Shown: positions 7,556 through 16,623 of the stretch, in pieces
Numbering within the stretch: position 1 is the stretch's first letter
How the letters are laid out: every line of letters begins with the position of its first letter
NCBI RefSeq assembly: GCF_017874215.1
Contig: NZ_JAGGLB010000001.1
Span: 620,001-684,000, forward strand
From: Paenibacillus eucommiae
GTDB taxonomy: Bacteria; Bacillota; Bacilli; Paenibacillales; NBRC-103111
Direction: 5' to 3'
DNA length: 64,000 bases
The notes under the pieces: model-generated
Seen by the model: only the letters and a program-made list of their open reading frames with translations
Told to the model about the DNA's origin: nothing
Databases searched by the model: none
Program-made: the position numbers and the translations under genes

Positions 7556-10384
7556 TCATTCAAGCGTTAGGTAGCTCGCCGCCTCGCCGCTGACTTCCGC
7601 ATAGCGCTGCACGCTGCCCAGTTCCAGACAGATTCCATCGGCATGCAGCGAACTGCCGTTCACGATGGCCGCATGCTGCACGATGCCATGGTGACGCCGG
7701 ATCAGCACAAGCTCGGCATTCGTCGTGACTTGCCGGCCGTCCTCCAGCTCGTAGCGTCTTACTCCGTCGACCATAGGCGTGTACCCGCTTTCACGGTCAG
7801 CAACAAGCAGCAGATCGTCACGTTCTTGATCCAGCTTCACCTCAATCGCCCAGCCATCCTGCCCGAGCCGCCGGCTGCTCGTGGCGAGCAGTCTCGAGCC
7901 CGATTCATCTATCGGTTCATAGATTCCGATAAAATCCGACTTCAGTCGTTCTGCCCCTTGTCTTCGGATCATCACCGTCGGAATCCAGGCCGACTGCTGC
8001 CCAGTTGCCTTATTATCCCCTGTGTTCGCCCACAGATCAACCCACGAGAGGGCGGTCAGCAGTTCGGCGTCCTCGGTTAAATCGATATAGTTCAGCGCGA
8101 CCCGCTCGCCCGGCTCATTAACCCGGAAGTGACTGTCGTCAACTTCCCATATGGCTCGCCATTGACCCGGAGCCGTCACCCCGGCTGTCGCGAACTGCTT
8201 CATCATTCCGCCCGCAGTTCGGTCGTTGCCAAATGACGAAGCCGAATCGCCCACTGGAAGGAGATCAGCTCCGTCGATTGTCAGCTCGCTGAGCGTGCTG
8301 CGCGAATATTTCACATGCTCGCTACCTCCTTCGACGTGAAACATATCGAGGAAATACGAATGCTCGGCGGAGATTTCGATCGCCGCTATCGTTCGTTCGA
8401 ACCGCTGACCTGCGATCATCTCCGGCGCTCTGGCCTTTATAACCTGCAGCTTCCCGCCGCCGGCAAACAACGTCGATGTCCCTATATCGGAGACGAGTCC
8501 CTCATGCCGACGATGATTGCCCCCATCGACCACTACGGTGTTATGCGCAGCCGTTGAATAGTACCAAGGGCGTTCCGGCCCGTCCTCGAACAACCCGTAC
8601 TGTACCGGTGCATAGCCGAAGTCCGGCATCAGATCCAGCCCTTTGGCAAACAAACCAATGCTCATGCCGTCGCTATGCCCGTGATCGCCGCCGGAATCGT
8701 ATTTCATCCAGCAGGCGCGCTTGTCTCGGCCTTCGCCGGCATGCAGCACAGCCAGCCGCCACCGCTCCTTATTGACGCTCCTCTGCTCCAGCCGGCAACC
8801 GCGCTCTCCGATCAAGGCGGCCAGTTGGTCTCGAAAACGTGCCGGCTCCGGGGTTAGCAAGCTTTTGGTCAAACACCGTTCGATATGGCGTTCGTTGCTC
8901 AAGTAAATAACACGGGCAAAATCAGCATCTCTAGTTATTTCATACAATTTCCACAAGAAGTATTCGATATCCGGATCAAGCTGAGTCGTAAAAAATTCGT
9001 GGCGATAATGAAACACTGCGTACTGCCGGTCGGGCATGGCGAAAGAACCGGTATTGCCGATACGGGGATAATAACGCTCCAGACACCACATGTCTACAAA
9101 AAAGCGATAACCATCCTTCAGTGCTGGATGCTCAGCGGCGACGGCGGCTATATAGCCGGGCTCGAGCTGCTCAAACAAGGACAGGAACATCGCCAGATCG
9201 AACAAAGCATACGCGCTGTACACCACCATCCCTTTCTCGCCGGTAGTACCGTCCACCGCCGTTGCACGATCAACCAGTTCGGCAATTGTCCGTTCAATTC
9301 CCGGCCGATCCGACTGCCATCCCAGCACCACTCGGATCAGGGTAATCGTCGTGTCGGTCATCGGGAAGTTGGACTCGAGCTTGTTGCGGTGGTGCTGGGC
9401 GTCGCGAAATATATGCGTTTCGATATGTCGGCAAATCTCGTCCAGCGACCGTTTCGACGCCGTCTTTGCCACCCGCTCCGACTTTTGCCGAATGAACGCG
9501 ACTAGCTCCTCATCCCCGCGCACACCGTCAAACACCATGTCGTAAGCGATCACCAAATCGCGAATATGGGTACAGGAGCGAAACCAATAGGAGAGGTAAC
9601 CGTCGTCGTAATGCTCCTTCTCGTAAATGATCCCCTGCTGTTTGAAGTCGAACGACGGGAACAAGTCGGCCAGCCGGTCCAACAAGATGAACGCCTTGTG
9701 CGCATACGCCTTCCTGCCAGTAATCACGTAAGCCCGGGACAAGCTTCTGATAGCTTCCAGTACTTGCAATTCCCAATGTCCGAACAGCAAATAATAGGCG
9801 ACAAAATACCAGCGATGCCCGTCTTGAGCATAACCATTTCCGTCGTCCACGCCAAATGGCACCCATTTTTCGCTGTCCGCTTCCGGATTGTACAACAGCT
9901 GACGGTCGGCCAAATCGCTGTCAAAAACGCCGTCCTCTCCAAGTCCCGATTCGTAAAAGCGGTGAAAATCATTTTTCGGAAAATGTTCCCCGCATTGCGG
10001 ACATTCCACCTTCCAAGGATACCGGATGACGTCAAGCTTCCAATTGTACATGGGAACCGGCTCCCGGCATGACGGGCAATACCCGTTGGAAAACACATGA
10101 TACGAACGCTTCAGCGTCGACCCATACATCAAACTCCAAAGTTCCTCATCCGTCCATGCGGCGAATCGTTCCGCTTCCCTCACTGCCTGCTCGTAATCCG
10201 TTGAACCGAGGGGACATTGCAGTCGTATGCTTTGCAGCACTTGCTCGCCAAAAAACACGCTCCCTCTTTTCCCGCCTCGAGCCCCCGATATATCTTCGTG
10301 TGCTCCTGACTTCACGATCGGCTCTATGACATTGTCGGCCTGTACTCCTCGATTGTCATTCCTCGTCTCCATCTTCCGGTTCAC
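7556..10384 (-). CDS. Heparinase II/III family protein with N-terminal zinc ribbon, no signal peptide
   Basis: The protein has 942 residues from the GTG at 10384, which sits 7 nt after GGGAG; the frame is open to a TTG at 10423 but that start lacks a ribosome binding site. Residues 103-131 contain CPSC and CPQC, a CX2C pair arrangement typical of a structural zinc ribbon. Then comes a long alpha-toroid-like region with FDFKQQGIIYEKEHYDDGYL and many aromatics. The beta-sandwich signature is GGDHGHSDGMSIGLF near 565 and STAAHNTVVVDGG near 616, the classic heparinase II/III His/Tyr region. There is no secretion signal, so it probably acts inside the cell on imported oligosaccharides, complementing the secreted lyase at 1-3642. 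A terminator (10511-10547) separates it from the upstream gene, so it probably has its own promoter in 10385-10510. The base composition looks GC-richer than in the 23-46 kb region. Confidence 0.9.
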   Translation of the reverse strand: MNRKMETRNDNRGVQADNVIEPIVKSGAHEDISGARGGKRGSVFFGEQVLQSIRLQCPLGSTDYEQAVREAERFAAWTDEELWSLMYGSTLKRSYHVFSNGYCPSCREPVPMYNWKLDVIRYPWKVECPQCGEHFPKNDFHRFYESGLGEDGVFDSDLADRQLLYNPEADSEKWVPFGVDDGNGYAQDGHRWYFVAYYLLFGHWELQVLEAIRSLSRAYVITGRKAYAHKAFILLDRLADLFPSFDFKQQGIIYEKEHYDDGYLSYWFRSCTHIRDLVIAYDMVFDGVRGDEELVAFIRQKSERVAKTASKRSLDEICRHIETHIFRDAQHHRNKLESNFPMTDTTITLIRVVLGWQSDRPGIERTIAELVDRATAVDGTTGEKGMVVYSAYALFDLAMFLSLFEQLEPGYIAAVAAEHPALKDGYRFFVDMWCLERYYPRIGNTGSFAMPDRQYAVFHYRHEFFTTQLDPDIEYFLWKLYEITRDADFARVIYLSNERHIERCLTKSLLTPEPARFRDQLAALIGERGCRLEQRSVNKERWRLAVLHAGEGRDKRACWMKYDSGGDHGHSDGMSIGLFAKGLDLMPDFGYAPVQYGLFEDGPERPWYYSTAAHNTVVVDGGNHRRHEGLVSDIGTSTLFAGGGKLQVIKARAPEMIAGQRFERTIAAIEISAEHSYFLDMFHVEGGSEHVKYSRSTLSELTIDGADLLPVGDSASSFGNDRTAGGMMKQFATAGVTAPGQWRAIWEVDDSHFRVNEPGERVALNYIDLTEDAELLTALSWVDLWANTGDNKATGQQSAWIPTVMIRRQGAERLKSDFIGIYEPIDESGSRLLATSSRRLGQDGWAIEVKLDQERDDLLLVADRESGYTPMVDGVRRYELEDGRQVTTNAELVLIRRHHGIVQHAAIVNGSSLHADGICLELGSVQRYAEVSGEAASYLTLE

Positions 10385-10407
10385 GTCCTTTCTCCCTATG
10401 CGCTGTA

Positions 10408-10435
10408 CCTTAGACGCGATCAAAAAAATAATAGA
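10408..10435 (-). repeat. GATCGCG/T-tract element in heparinase leader
   Basis: On the minus strand this reads CTATTATTTTTTTGATCGCG then TCTAAGG, about 25 nt ahead of the GTG start. It matches 7474-7500 and is the inverted partner of 10492-10517. Confidence 0.45.
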
Positions 10436-10491
10436 CCATTGGTTGCCCGAAAAAAGCGTATTGACGCGTATGCCAAGGACAACATCAGGTT

Positions 10492-10517
10492 CGCTATTTT
10501 TTGGATCGCACCTAAAA
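10492..10517 (+). repeat. Inverted copy of the GATCGC element
   Basis: On the plus strand this reads TCGCTATTTTTTGGATCGC then ACCTAAA. With 10408-10435 it forms an inverted repeat with an approximately 55-bp centre between the terminator of the ceramidase-like gene and the heparinase start. It could be a paired operator or an RNA hairpin. Confidence 0.4.
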
Positions 10518-10547
10518 ATATAGAGGGGCGCGTTGTCCCCCCCTCTA
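10511..10547 (-). terminator. Rho-independent terminator after the ceramidase-like gene
   Basis: Minus-strand TAGAGGGG and CCCCTCTA arms (10521-10547) are followed by TATATTTTTA. It lies 36 nt past the stop at 10583. Confidence 0.7.
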
Positions 10548-10582
10548 AGGCTATGCTTGATCTATAATAAAACTACCTGCAG

Positions 10583-11971
10583 CTAAAGGGGGTCAACACC
10601 AGGATCGAGCAAGCATAGTTCGCTTAAAGCTTGCTCGCCTCTTACGATCTGCCCGACAATGATGTCCTCGATTTCGGGGACAAAATTTCCTCGTAAATTA
10701 AAGAAGAAGTTGCACGCTGCCTCATAGCCTTCCTCGGCGATCATTTTGCGGGTCGGGATGTAGCTGCAAACGCCGTTCGTGTATCCAAGCGTCAGCGTTG
10801 TGCAAGGCTTCAGCAGCCGCTTGATTAAGAGTGAATATTCGGTCGACACTTCGCCTTCCATCGCCACAAGCCGCGTATCGGCATCCAGATGCCACAGCGC
10901 GATGTAGTGCGGCAGCCGATCCTGAATGCTCCCGTCCTCAATCGCCGCAATCGTGCGTCTGGCTGCACCTCTATAAAATGGCGATGAATCCTCGCTGTGC
11001 GCCATCGGTTCGTAGAAGGAAGCCGACGTCTGCTCCGTATATAGCAGCGGCTCGAGAAGCGCCGTCCGAAACGCGCAGTTCACCGTGCGAAACTCGCCCA
11101 CGCGGAGCAGGTCGGCAATCTCCCGCCCCAGCCCCTGGCCTGCTTCCGTGATTTCCTCATAGCTCAGCGGGCGGAACTGGTCGCCGTCTGCCCCCATGCG
11201 TGGTTTCAGTTCCCCGCCGCAGCCCTGCAGAAACATCGCGAACGCTCCCGGAAACTCTGCTTCAAGAAAACTCGACGCATGACCGACAAAATCGTTGGAA
11301 AATTTCATGTAATCCATCATGCCGGTCGGATGGCAGCCGTAGTTATACAAGATGCCCTTCACTGCTCCCCCACTATCTGTCAGCTTCAGCACAAGCAGCT
11401 CCTTGTCGATCTCACCTTCATAATACGGCTTCCACGGCTTCCACTCCACCCCGCCTTTCCCGTCCGGTCTGCGCCTGCTTACGGCAAAGTCGGATTGGAT
11501 CGAGCCGACCTGCAGCTCGCCTTCGATCATATTGCGGCTGCAATCGTCGACAAGACGGACGATGATGTCGAGAATATGGCGAAACAGCTTGACATCCTCC
11601 GCATAGTCCAAACCGTCATTTCGGTCAGACCAACCGTTCTGAGCAATGCTGTACAATCCCGGCAGCCGTCTTGAAGTATCTTCTCCAGTTAGAAACACTG
11701 AGTAATGCGTATGCGAAAAGTTGATCAGCACATCCTCGTGCTGCAGACCAAACCGTTCCTGCAACGCGTCCTTGACGCCGTTAACAAAGCTGATGTCCGA
11801 GCCGAGCGCATCCAGCGTGACAATCAACAGTCGCTTGTTCGCCTCCAGCAGCGTGACCTTCACATAGAGCTCATCAAGCACGCCAACGCTTTTCCCCGTT
11901 CTATGGCCAAAGCCGTGCATAAACAACGGTTGCTCCGGCGTCATCGTTTCACTTGCGTAGCTAAACCTCAT
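10583..11971 (-). CDS. Neutral/alkaline ceramidase N-domain-like hydrolase (short form)
   Basis: The product has 462 residues from the ATG at 11971, which has GGGGGAG 5 nt upstream; the frame is open 11 codons further but without a site. The pattern matches the neutral ceramidase N-terminal domain family: an N-terminal HGFGHRTG stretch, LLIVTLDALG near residue 50, the NFSHTHYS metal-binding histidine motif near 85, and YGCHPTGMMDY near 210. Classical neutral ceramidases are about 650-700 residues and have an extra C-terminal domain that is absent here; the serine-containing GDVSPN motif is replaced by LQGCGGELKP. Family members of this length are common in Paenibacillus carbohydrate clusters, and a sphingolipid substrate should not be assumed. 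There is no signal peptide. A remnant of a second, related gene lies at 13703-13967. Confidence 0.8.
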   Translation of the reverse strand: MRFSYASETMTPEQPLFMHGFGHRTGKSVGVLDELYVKVTLLEANKRLLIVTLDALGSDISFVNGVKDALQERFGLQHEDVLINFSHTHYSVFLTGEDTSRRLPGLYSIAQNGWSDRNDGLDYAEDVKLFRHILDIIVRLVDDCSRNMIEGELQVGSIQSDFAVSRRRPDGKGGVEWKPWKPYYEGEIDKELLVLKLTDSGGAVKGILYNYGCHPTGMMDYMKFSNDFVGHASSFLEAEFPGAFAMFLQGCGGELKPRMGADGDQFRPLSYEEITEAGQGLGREIADLLRVGEFRTVNCAFRTALLEPLLYTEQTSASFYEPMAHSEDSSPFYRGAARRTIAAIEDGSIQDRLPHYIALWHLDADTRLVAMEGEVSTEYSLLIKRLLKPCTTLTLGYTNGVCSYIPTRKMIAEEGYEAACNFFFNLRGNFVPEIEDIIVGQIVRGEQALSELCLLDPGVDPL

Positions 11972-12046
11972 GCTTCTCCCCCGTTCAGTGCCGTTCAATG
12001 CCATTGCGTGCGGCCGTCAAATCATGGCTATCGTACGGATTGAACA

Positions 12047-13648
12047 TTACCTGTGATATAAATCTGCTATTTCTTGCTTGGACATGACCGTGTCGAACAA
12101 CTCTACTTCACGAATCTTTCCGGAAAAATGAGATTGTGGTCCTTTGCCCAGCACGAGCGGTGTAGGGCTCAAGTCACTGAGCTTCGACGGGTCGATCGGT
12201 GCAGAAGAGACAAGTTCTCCATCCAGATAGAGGGAGATGTGTTCCAGGTCATACGTGATCACGGCACGATGCCACCCATCTGATACGGAACGATCCAGTG
12301 TCGCAAGCGGATCTTTCCGCAAACTCCACACTTTGCCGCTTGGCAGCGTACCTGCATACAACTCGCCGCCATATACAGCCATTGTCCATACGCGGCGATA
12401 GCGAATATCCGGATTCGGCTCTTCCAGAACGCCGGACAGCACCCATGACTCATCGCCGGTATAACGGTATACATGACCGCCTGGTAGTGTGCCGCCGTAC
12501 AATTTTCCGTTGAACAGGGAGATCCCCATCACTTCCAGTTCTGAACCCATCAATCCATAATTGCTCCACTTTTGATCGCCCTCATAGCGATGCATGCGCG
12601 CTTCCGGCCAGACACCCATCAACAGACGGTTATAGTGTACTGCAAAACAATAGACTTGGTCGCATTTCTCTACCTTGCCTTCATATACCCAATCTTCTTC
12701 TAACGTGCGGCTATATACGCCTTGCAACTCGTTACACCCAATATACAACCGTTCCCGATAAGGAGCCATAGTCATCGTCCGCGTCTTTCCTTCCGGCCCT
12801 GGCGCACCCAGATCCTGGCATGTGCCATCCTCATCGAAGGCATACACACCAGGGGCATAGAATGACATCACAAGCAGCTTGCCCTGGTAAACTGTCATCG
12901 ATAGCAGGCTATCCGTTCCAGGCACATCAGCGAACAAGGACCACGTCTGCCCCCCCTCATATCGGTAGATTCTACCGCCCGGCTCCAGATTGGGCGACTC
13001 CGGCAGAGATGATCCGGAAGCCTTGTAGCGCATCGTACTCGCATACAACTTGCCTTTATATTCGACTAACGAATATACCGAATTGCTGTCATCCGGATTG
13101 CCGCAGTCTATCCATTCATCATGCTCACCAAGCTTGTACACATGCCCTTTGTTATCACGCGCATTATCGAACACCCCCGCATACAGCGATCCGTCATACA
13201 CACATAAGGCGCAGATCATACGGCTGTTGCCCGGGGCTCCACGATCCCGCCATTGCTCCGCCGCTGCCGGCAAGCTCCAGCCAAACTGCAAGTTCCGCCA
13301 GTTCGATTGCGTGGTCGTTACACCTGCTTGTGTGAGCGCGGATAAATGCCATCCCGTCATCTGCTCTTCCATATACCTGCTGATTAATCCTCCAGGAAGC
13401 GTTCCCCGCTCATCATTAATTTCGAATTCCATCGACAGGGTGAAGGGATGGGTGCCGCTTGTCAGTTCCGAATCCGGCAGCACAATCGCGGATTGCTGTC
13501 CATCGAAGATAGCTCCGTCCAGAAATTGTACAGCTTCTGCCTGACCATGATTCTGATTTGACGAGACATCATGGCTGTCCTCTCTCAACGGCCAGTACCC
13601 TACTCGACTTGTTGTCGCATTGCTTGTTTCAGTTCCTGTTTTTTTCAT
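12047..13648 (-). CDS. LamG-like protein with a seven-bladed propeller inserted into the domain
   Basis: The product has 533 residues; the start at 13648 is chosen because AAAGGA lies 9 nt upstream, whereas an ATG three codons earlier abuts that site. Residues about 15-110 are the first half of a concanavalin/LamG fold (VGYWPLRED, DGQQSAIVLPDSELTSG, FTLSMEF). Residues about 455-533 are its second half (SDGWHRAVITYD, ISLYLDGELVSS, GKIREVELFDTVMSKQEIADLY). Between them, about 142-440, are seven repeats of some 40-50 residues with the pattern V-Y-G-x-L-Y-A-G-T and G-x-V-Y-R-Y, consistent with a kelch-like seven-bladed beta-propeller. There is no signal peptide. It probably binds glycan or handles a sugar product together with the adjacent ceramidase-like and lyase proteins; no catalytic function can be named. 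Confidence 0.82.
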   Translation of the reverse strand: MKKTGTETSNATTSRVGYWPLREDSHDVSSNQNHGQAEAVQFLDGAIFDGQQSAIVLPDSELTSGTHPFTLSMEFEINDERGTLPGGLISRYMEEQMTGWHLSALTQAGVTTTQSNWRNLQFGWSLPAAAEQWRDRGAPGNSRMICALCVYDGSLYAGVFDNARDNKGHVYKLGEHDEWIDCGNPDDSNSVYSLVEYKGKLYASTMRYKASGSSLPESPNLEPGGRIYRYEGGQTWSLFADVPGTDSLLSMTVYQGKLLVMSFYAPGVYAFDEDGTCQDLGAPGPEGKTRTMTMAPYRERLYIGCNELQGVYSRTLEEDWVYEGKVEKCDQVYCFAVHYNRLLMGVWPEARMHRYEGDQKWSNYGLMGSELEVMGISLFNGKLYGGTLPGGHVYRYTGDESWVLSGVLEEPNPDIRYRRVWTMAVYGGELYAGTLPSGKVWSLRKDPLATLDRSVSDGWHRAVITYDLEHISLYLDGELVSSAPIDPSKLSDLSPTPLVLGKGPQSHFSGKIREVELFDTVMSKQEIADLYHR

Positions 13649-13702
13649 CCCAATCATTCCTTTTTTTTTATTTTTGGATGTTTTCTGCAGGACAGGATCG
13701 TT

Positions 13703-13967
13703 TCATCCCGCAGCTGTTTCTATAAGATCAAGCCGACTCAGAAGTGAATGGATTGTCCTGTGTATAACCTCCTCTAACACCAGCGCAAACGGAGAAGGGC
13801 AACCGAAGACATACAAAGAATCTTTGCTTTCATAACCGCCGGGATACTCCAGTGTAATCCCCGCTGCGGTGAGCGAAGCCAGCAAACGGAAGCGCGAAGG
13901 GAGGCGTAATATCCGACTTGCCGGTCCCCAAACGATAGTCAGTTATTTTGTATTCATGCTCATTCAC
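13703..13967 (-). pseudogene. Internally deleted remnant of a second ceramidase-like gene
   Basis: A GTG at 13967 behind GGGGGAG opens a frame whose first 36 residues include GTGKSDITPPFALPFAGFAH, the N-terminal signature of neutral ceramidase-like proteins. It resembles the HGFGHRTG region of the intact gene at 10583-11971. Within about 15 codons the homology jumps to another frame (TLEYPGGYESKDSLYVFGCP, then EEVIHRTIHSLLSRL and a stop at 13703), which resembles the C-terminal end of that family (GGYE...EEILV...LL). The whole middle, several hundred codons, is missing and the two ends are out of frame. The gene cannot make a working enzyme. Homology is judged by eye. Confidence 0.6.
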
Positions 13968-14449
13968 CGTTCTCCCCCTGTTCATCCACCCTTCTTTTCT
14001 CTTACTAAGATACTGCGATAAGTTCGAGTCGACAGTTCATCGATCTGCTTATCCCCCGCCGTGGAGGCCATAAGTCGCCGTATCGTTCAAATCCGTTCCA
14101 GCGATTTGTGACCAATCCGTTGTGCATGTATGGTCATGATCAGCTTCTCTCCTATTCCAACCTCGTTTGACTGAATTGAATACATGAAGCAGTTCGGCCT
14201 CCTGCGCTCTCCTTTACGATAACAGTTGGCCGACAAATCGAACATGCACAATCCCAATATTTTCTGGGAGATTTCCACTTTCTTGCCACTGGCAACTACC
14301 CACTTTTCTTCAGACCCCATTGCTGAGCGACATTGCCCGCTAATCTGGACTTCCCGTGCTTCTTACGACAATTGCGTTTCTTGTTCCAAAACAGCGTCAG
14401 ACTCTTTCGAATGTACCAGTCGATTTTATTTGGCTAGGCGCGCTATGCC
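13968..14449 (-). other. Gene-free spacer with possible decayed coding fragments
   Basis: No intact gene is seen. On the minus strand a 77-codon open frame (14087-14320, beginning MGSEEKWVV) and short stretches in the other frames look vaguely protein-like, but no family is recognised and stops interrupt each frame. It may be more of the decayed operon that held the ceramidase-like remnant. Confidence 0.3.
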
Positions 14450-14476
14450 AAAAAAAGAGTGCCATCAGGCACTCTT
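14450..14476 (-). terminator. Rho-independent terminator after the DraG-like gene
   Basis: Perfect 9-bp stem AAGAGTGCC / GGCACTCTT with a 4-nt loop, followed on the minus strand by seven T residues. It lies 82 nt past the stop at 14558. Imperfect direct repeats of AAGCACTCTCC fill 14495-14525. Confidence 0.85.
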
Positions 14477-14557
14477 CATTCATTCTTCAAGCACTCCTCA
14501 AACACTCTCCAAGCACTCTCCAAGCAACTCACCAGTCACTCTTTCTTCCACAAACAA

Positions 14558-16504
14558 TTAAGCAAACCAAACATCCGTATAATAGTAAAACGACCCCGGA
14601 ACAATCTGAGTGCCATTAGCAACAGGCAGTACGTACACTTCCAGTGGCAAATCCTTCAGCTTCGTAACCTCAATAACAAGCTGATGCTCTCCAGCCGGTA
14701 TCCTCAGCTCAGCCGCTTTGCTCGCGGGGGCACGGTGATACGCCGGCATAAACTGAGTCACATTAGGATCATCGCACAGCACCGTTCCGTTTAATGAGAC
14801 CTTGACTGGTGAAGCCGTGGCAACAATCAGCCGAAGGTCACGCTCCGTAGGCACGACTAGTCGTGCTGATGCCCTGTAGACACCACCGTTCTCATGCTGC
14901 TCACCTCGATCAGCCCTATCACCTCTGTCCATTGAGGCTGCTAGCCGCTCGCCACTCTCTTCCAATGAAGTCAGCCGCTCGAAAGCGATCCGATTGCCAG
15001 GGCAAATGACCGGCTCCTCTTCTCCGCCAGGACCCGCAAGCGTCCAGTGCGTGGAGGCCACAAGCGAAAAGGATACTTCTTCACGGTTCCAAATAAATCC
15101 GTTATGCAGCCTCTCAACGCTGAGAGAAAGCTTATAGGCAGGCTGAACCCTGTTATCGGAGCTAATCTCAGGCGACCATCCCAGCACAGCTCCCGGTAAC
15201 AGCTCAAAAAGCTGACCTTCAGGACCCGACCACCCGGCAGGCAGCGTTAAGCTTAACCGCCCTGTCCACTTCTCCTGTGAGTGGTTTGTCAGTTGAATGC
15301 CTAAGGTTCTGGAAGCTTGCTTACCTATAGAAGGACCCTCCTGTCCATAATCGATGGCCAACTCCAAGCCATCCTTGCTAATGGAGCCCTGCGGAAGCAA
15401 ATAGCGATTCTCTGTAACGCTAAGTCTCCACAAATAGCGGGGATCGTAAGATTGGCTGCAGCTGCCAACCGCCGCTCCATTTCCTGGCTCGATGGCAACT
15501 CCCGTATCCCAGACCGCCAGTACCTCTCGAGCAGCCTTCATTGTTCTAAGCGTCAGCTCGTCTAGATTGGCTGGTGCTGGAAAGCCTTTGATCGGCGGGC
15601 TCACGACGATGCGGTCCCCAACAGGCTCCACCCATTTGCCAGGCAGACATGCTGCACCTCCAATGATACCTAGAATCGCACCAAGCGTAGCACCCGTACA
15701 ATCCGTATCATAGCCGCAATTGACTGCTTTCAGGATGGCATCGCCAAAGTCTTCCCCATACAGCCAGCCCAAGATCGTAAATGCAATATTTTGCGGTGCA
15801 TCCGTAAAATTATCATGACCATGATGCTTCAGAATCAGCTCTCTGGCTTCAATCCAGTCTTTCCCCTCTTCATGCCAACGCAGCAAATCCTTGACGGCTT
15901 GAGCGGTTCTGCACTGCTCCGGAATGTAGCTAAGGCCGATATCGATCAGCCTGCCCCGGTCGCTTTCCACAAAAGCCGCGCTTTGAATAGCTGCGAAGAA
16001 CATCTCGCCATATACGCCCTCGCCTCCCGCATGATCTACAATGGCATCCTGATAAGCATAATAAGCCGCAACTCCAGGAGCGCCAGGAGCGACCATTGCC
16101 CATATTTCAGAGCGGATAGGTGAGCCCATGCAATTCGTAAAGGGATTGTTAAACCAGCCCGCAACAGGAGCAACCAACCCGCGACGCAAATTCGTAAGTG
16201 CGTAACCATATTCATCAAAGGGAAAAAAGATATGCTCCATCCACTCCTGGCCAAGCTCCTTGGCCGTCAACCTTGCTCCGTACTGCTCCAAGGCATGCAG
16301 CCAAACGAGCTGCAAATCCAGATCATCATTTTCTAACGGGCCGTCCGGCAGACTGGAGTAAAATGTCAGATCAAGCAGACTCATTTGTCCTTCCAGCGGG
16401 GCGCCCAGCGTACCGCCGATATTTTTGCCGAGCCACCCTCCATAGACCTTTGTATAATATTCCTGCTCATAAAGCGTAAGCTGATTCTCAGATTTATTTT
16501 GCAC
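14558..16504 (-). CDS. ADP-ribosylglycohydrolase (DraG/ARH) family protein with C-terminal beta-domain
   Basis: The 648-residue product starts at a GTG (16504) with GGAG 9 nt upstream. The N-terminal about 310 residues carry the magnesium-binding signatures of the ADP-ribosylglycohydrolase fold: GGWLGKNIGGTLGAPLEG (22-39), ENDDLDLQLVW (58-68) and GYDTDCTGATLGAILG (264-279). The rest (about 340-648) is beta-rich, with a PA14-like or sandwich tail (LRLIVATASPVKVSLNGTVL, IPAGEHQLVIEVTKL). Known ARH enzymes remove ADP-ribose from proteins. Long two-domain relatives found in sugar-utilisation clusters have no established substrate and may act on glycosides, so the name denotes fold only. It is divergent from the AraC regulator at 16624, which is the obvious candidate controller, and ends in a strong terminator. 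Confidence 0.85.
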   Translation of the reverse strand: MQNKSENQLTLYEQEYYTKVYGGWLGKNIGGTLGAPLEGQMSLLDLTFYSSLPDGPLENDDLDLQLVWLHALEQYGARLTAKELGQEWMEHIFFPFDEYGYALTNLRRGLVAPVAGWFNNPFTNCMGSPIRSEIWAMVAPGAPGVAAYYAYQDAIVDHAGGEGVYGEMFFAAIQSAAFVESDRGRLIDIGLSYIPEQCRTAQAVKDLLRWHEEGKDWIEARELILKHHGHDNFTDAPQNIAFTILGWLYGEDFGDAILKAVNCGYDTDCTGATLGAILGIIGGAACLPGKWVEPVGDRIVVSPPIKGFPAPANLDELTLRTMKAAREVLAVWDTGVAIEPGNGAAVGSCSQSYDPRYLWRLSVTENRYLLPQGSISKDGLELAIDYGQEGPSIGKQASRTLGIQLTNHSQEKWTGRLSLTLPAGWSGPEGQLFELLPGAVLGWSPEISSDNRVQPAYKLSLSVERLHNGFIWNREEVSFSLVASTHWTLAGPGGEEEPVICPGNRIAFERLTSLEESGERLAASMDRGDRADRGEQHENGGVYRASARLVVPTERDLRLIVATASPVKVSLNGTVLCDDPNVTQFMPAYHRAPASKAAELRIPAGEHQLVIEVTKLKDLPLEVYVLPVANGTQIVPGSFYYYTDVWFA

Positions 16505-16623
16505 TGGCTCATTCTCCGTTCTATAATCATGATTATTAGATCACTCTTCCATTATAGGCAGCAGTCCTCCAATACTCCATTGACTACATTGCATTTTATC
16601 CCTAAAAAAAGTGAGTGGTAGCC

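Noticed and set aside
10583..11971. True neutral ceramidase acting on sphingolipids
   Set aside because: The protein lacks the C-terminal domain and the usual catalytic serine motif, so only family-level similarity is claimed.
14087..14320. 77-codon minus-strand open frame beginning MGSEEKWVV
   Set aside because: No ribosome binding site or family is evident; kept only as part of the spacer note because it may be a coding fossil.
14558..16504. Toxin-antitoxin or ADP-ribosylation system
   Set aside because: There is no ADP-ribosyltransferase nearby, and the long two-domain form next to sugar genes and an AraC regulator points to another role.
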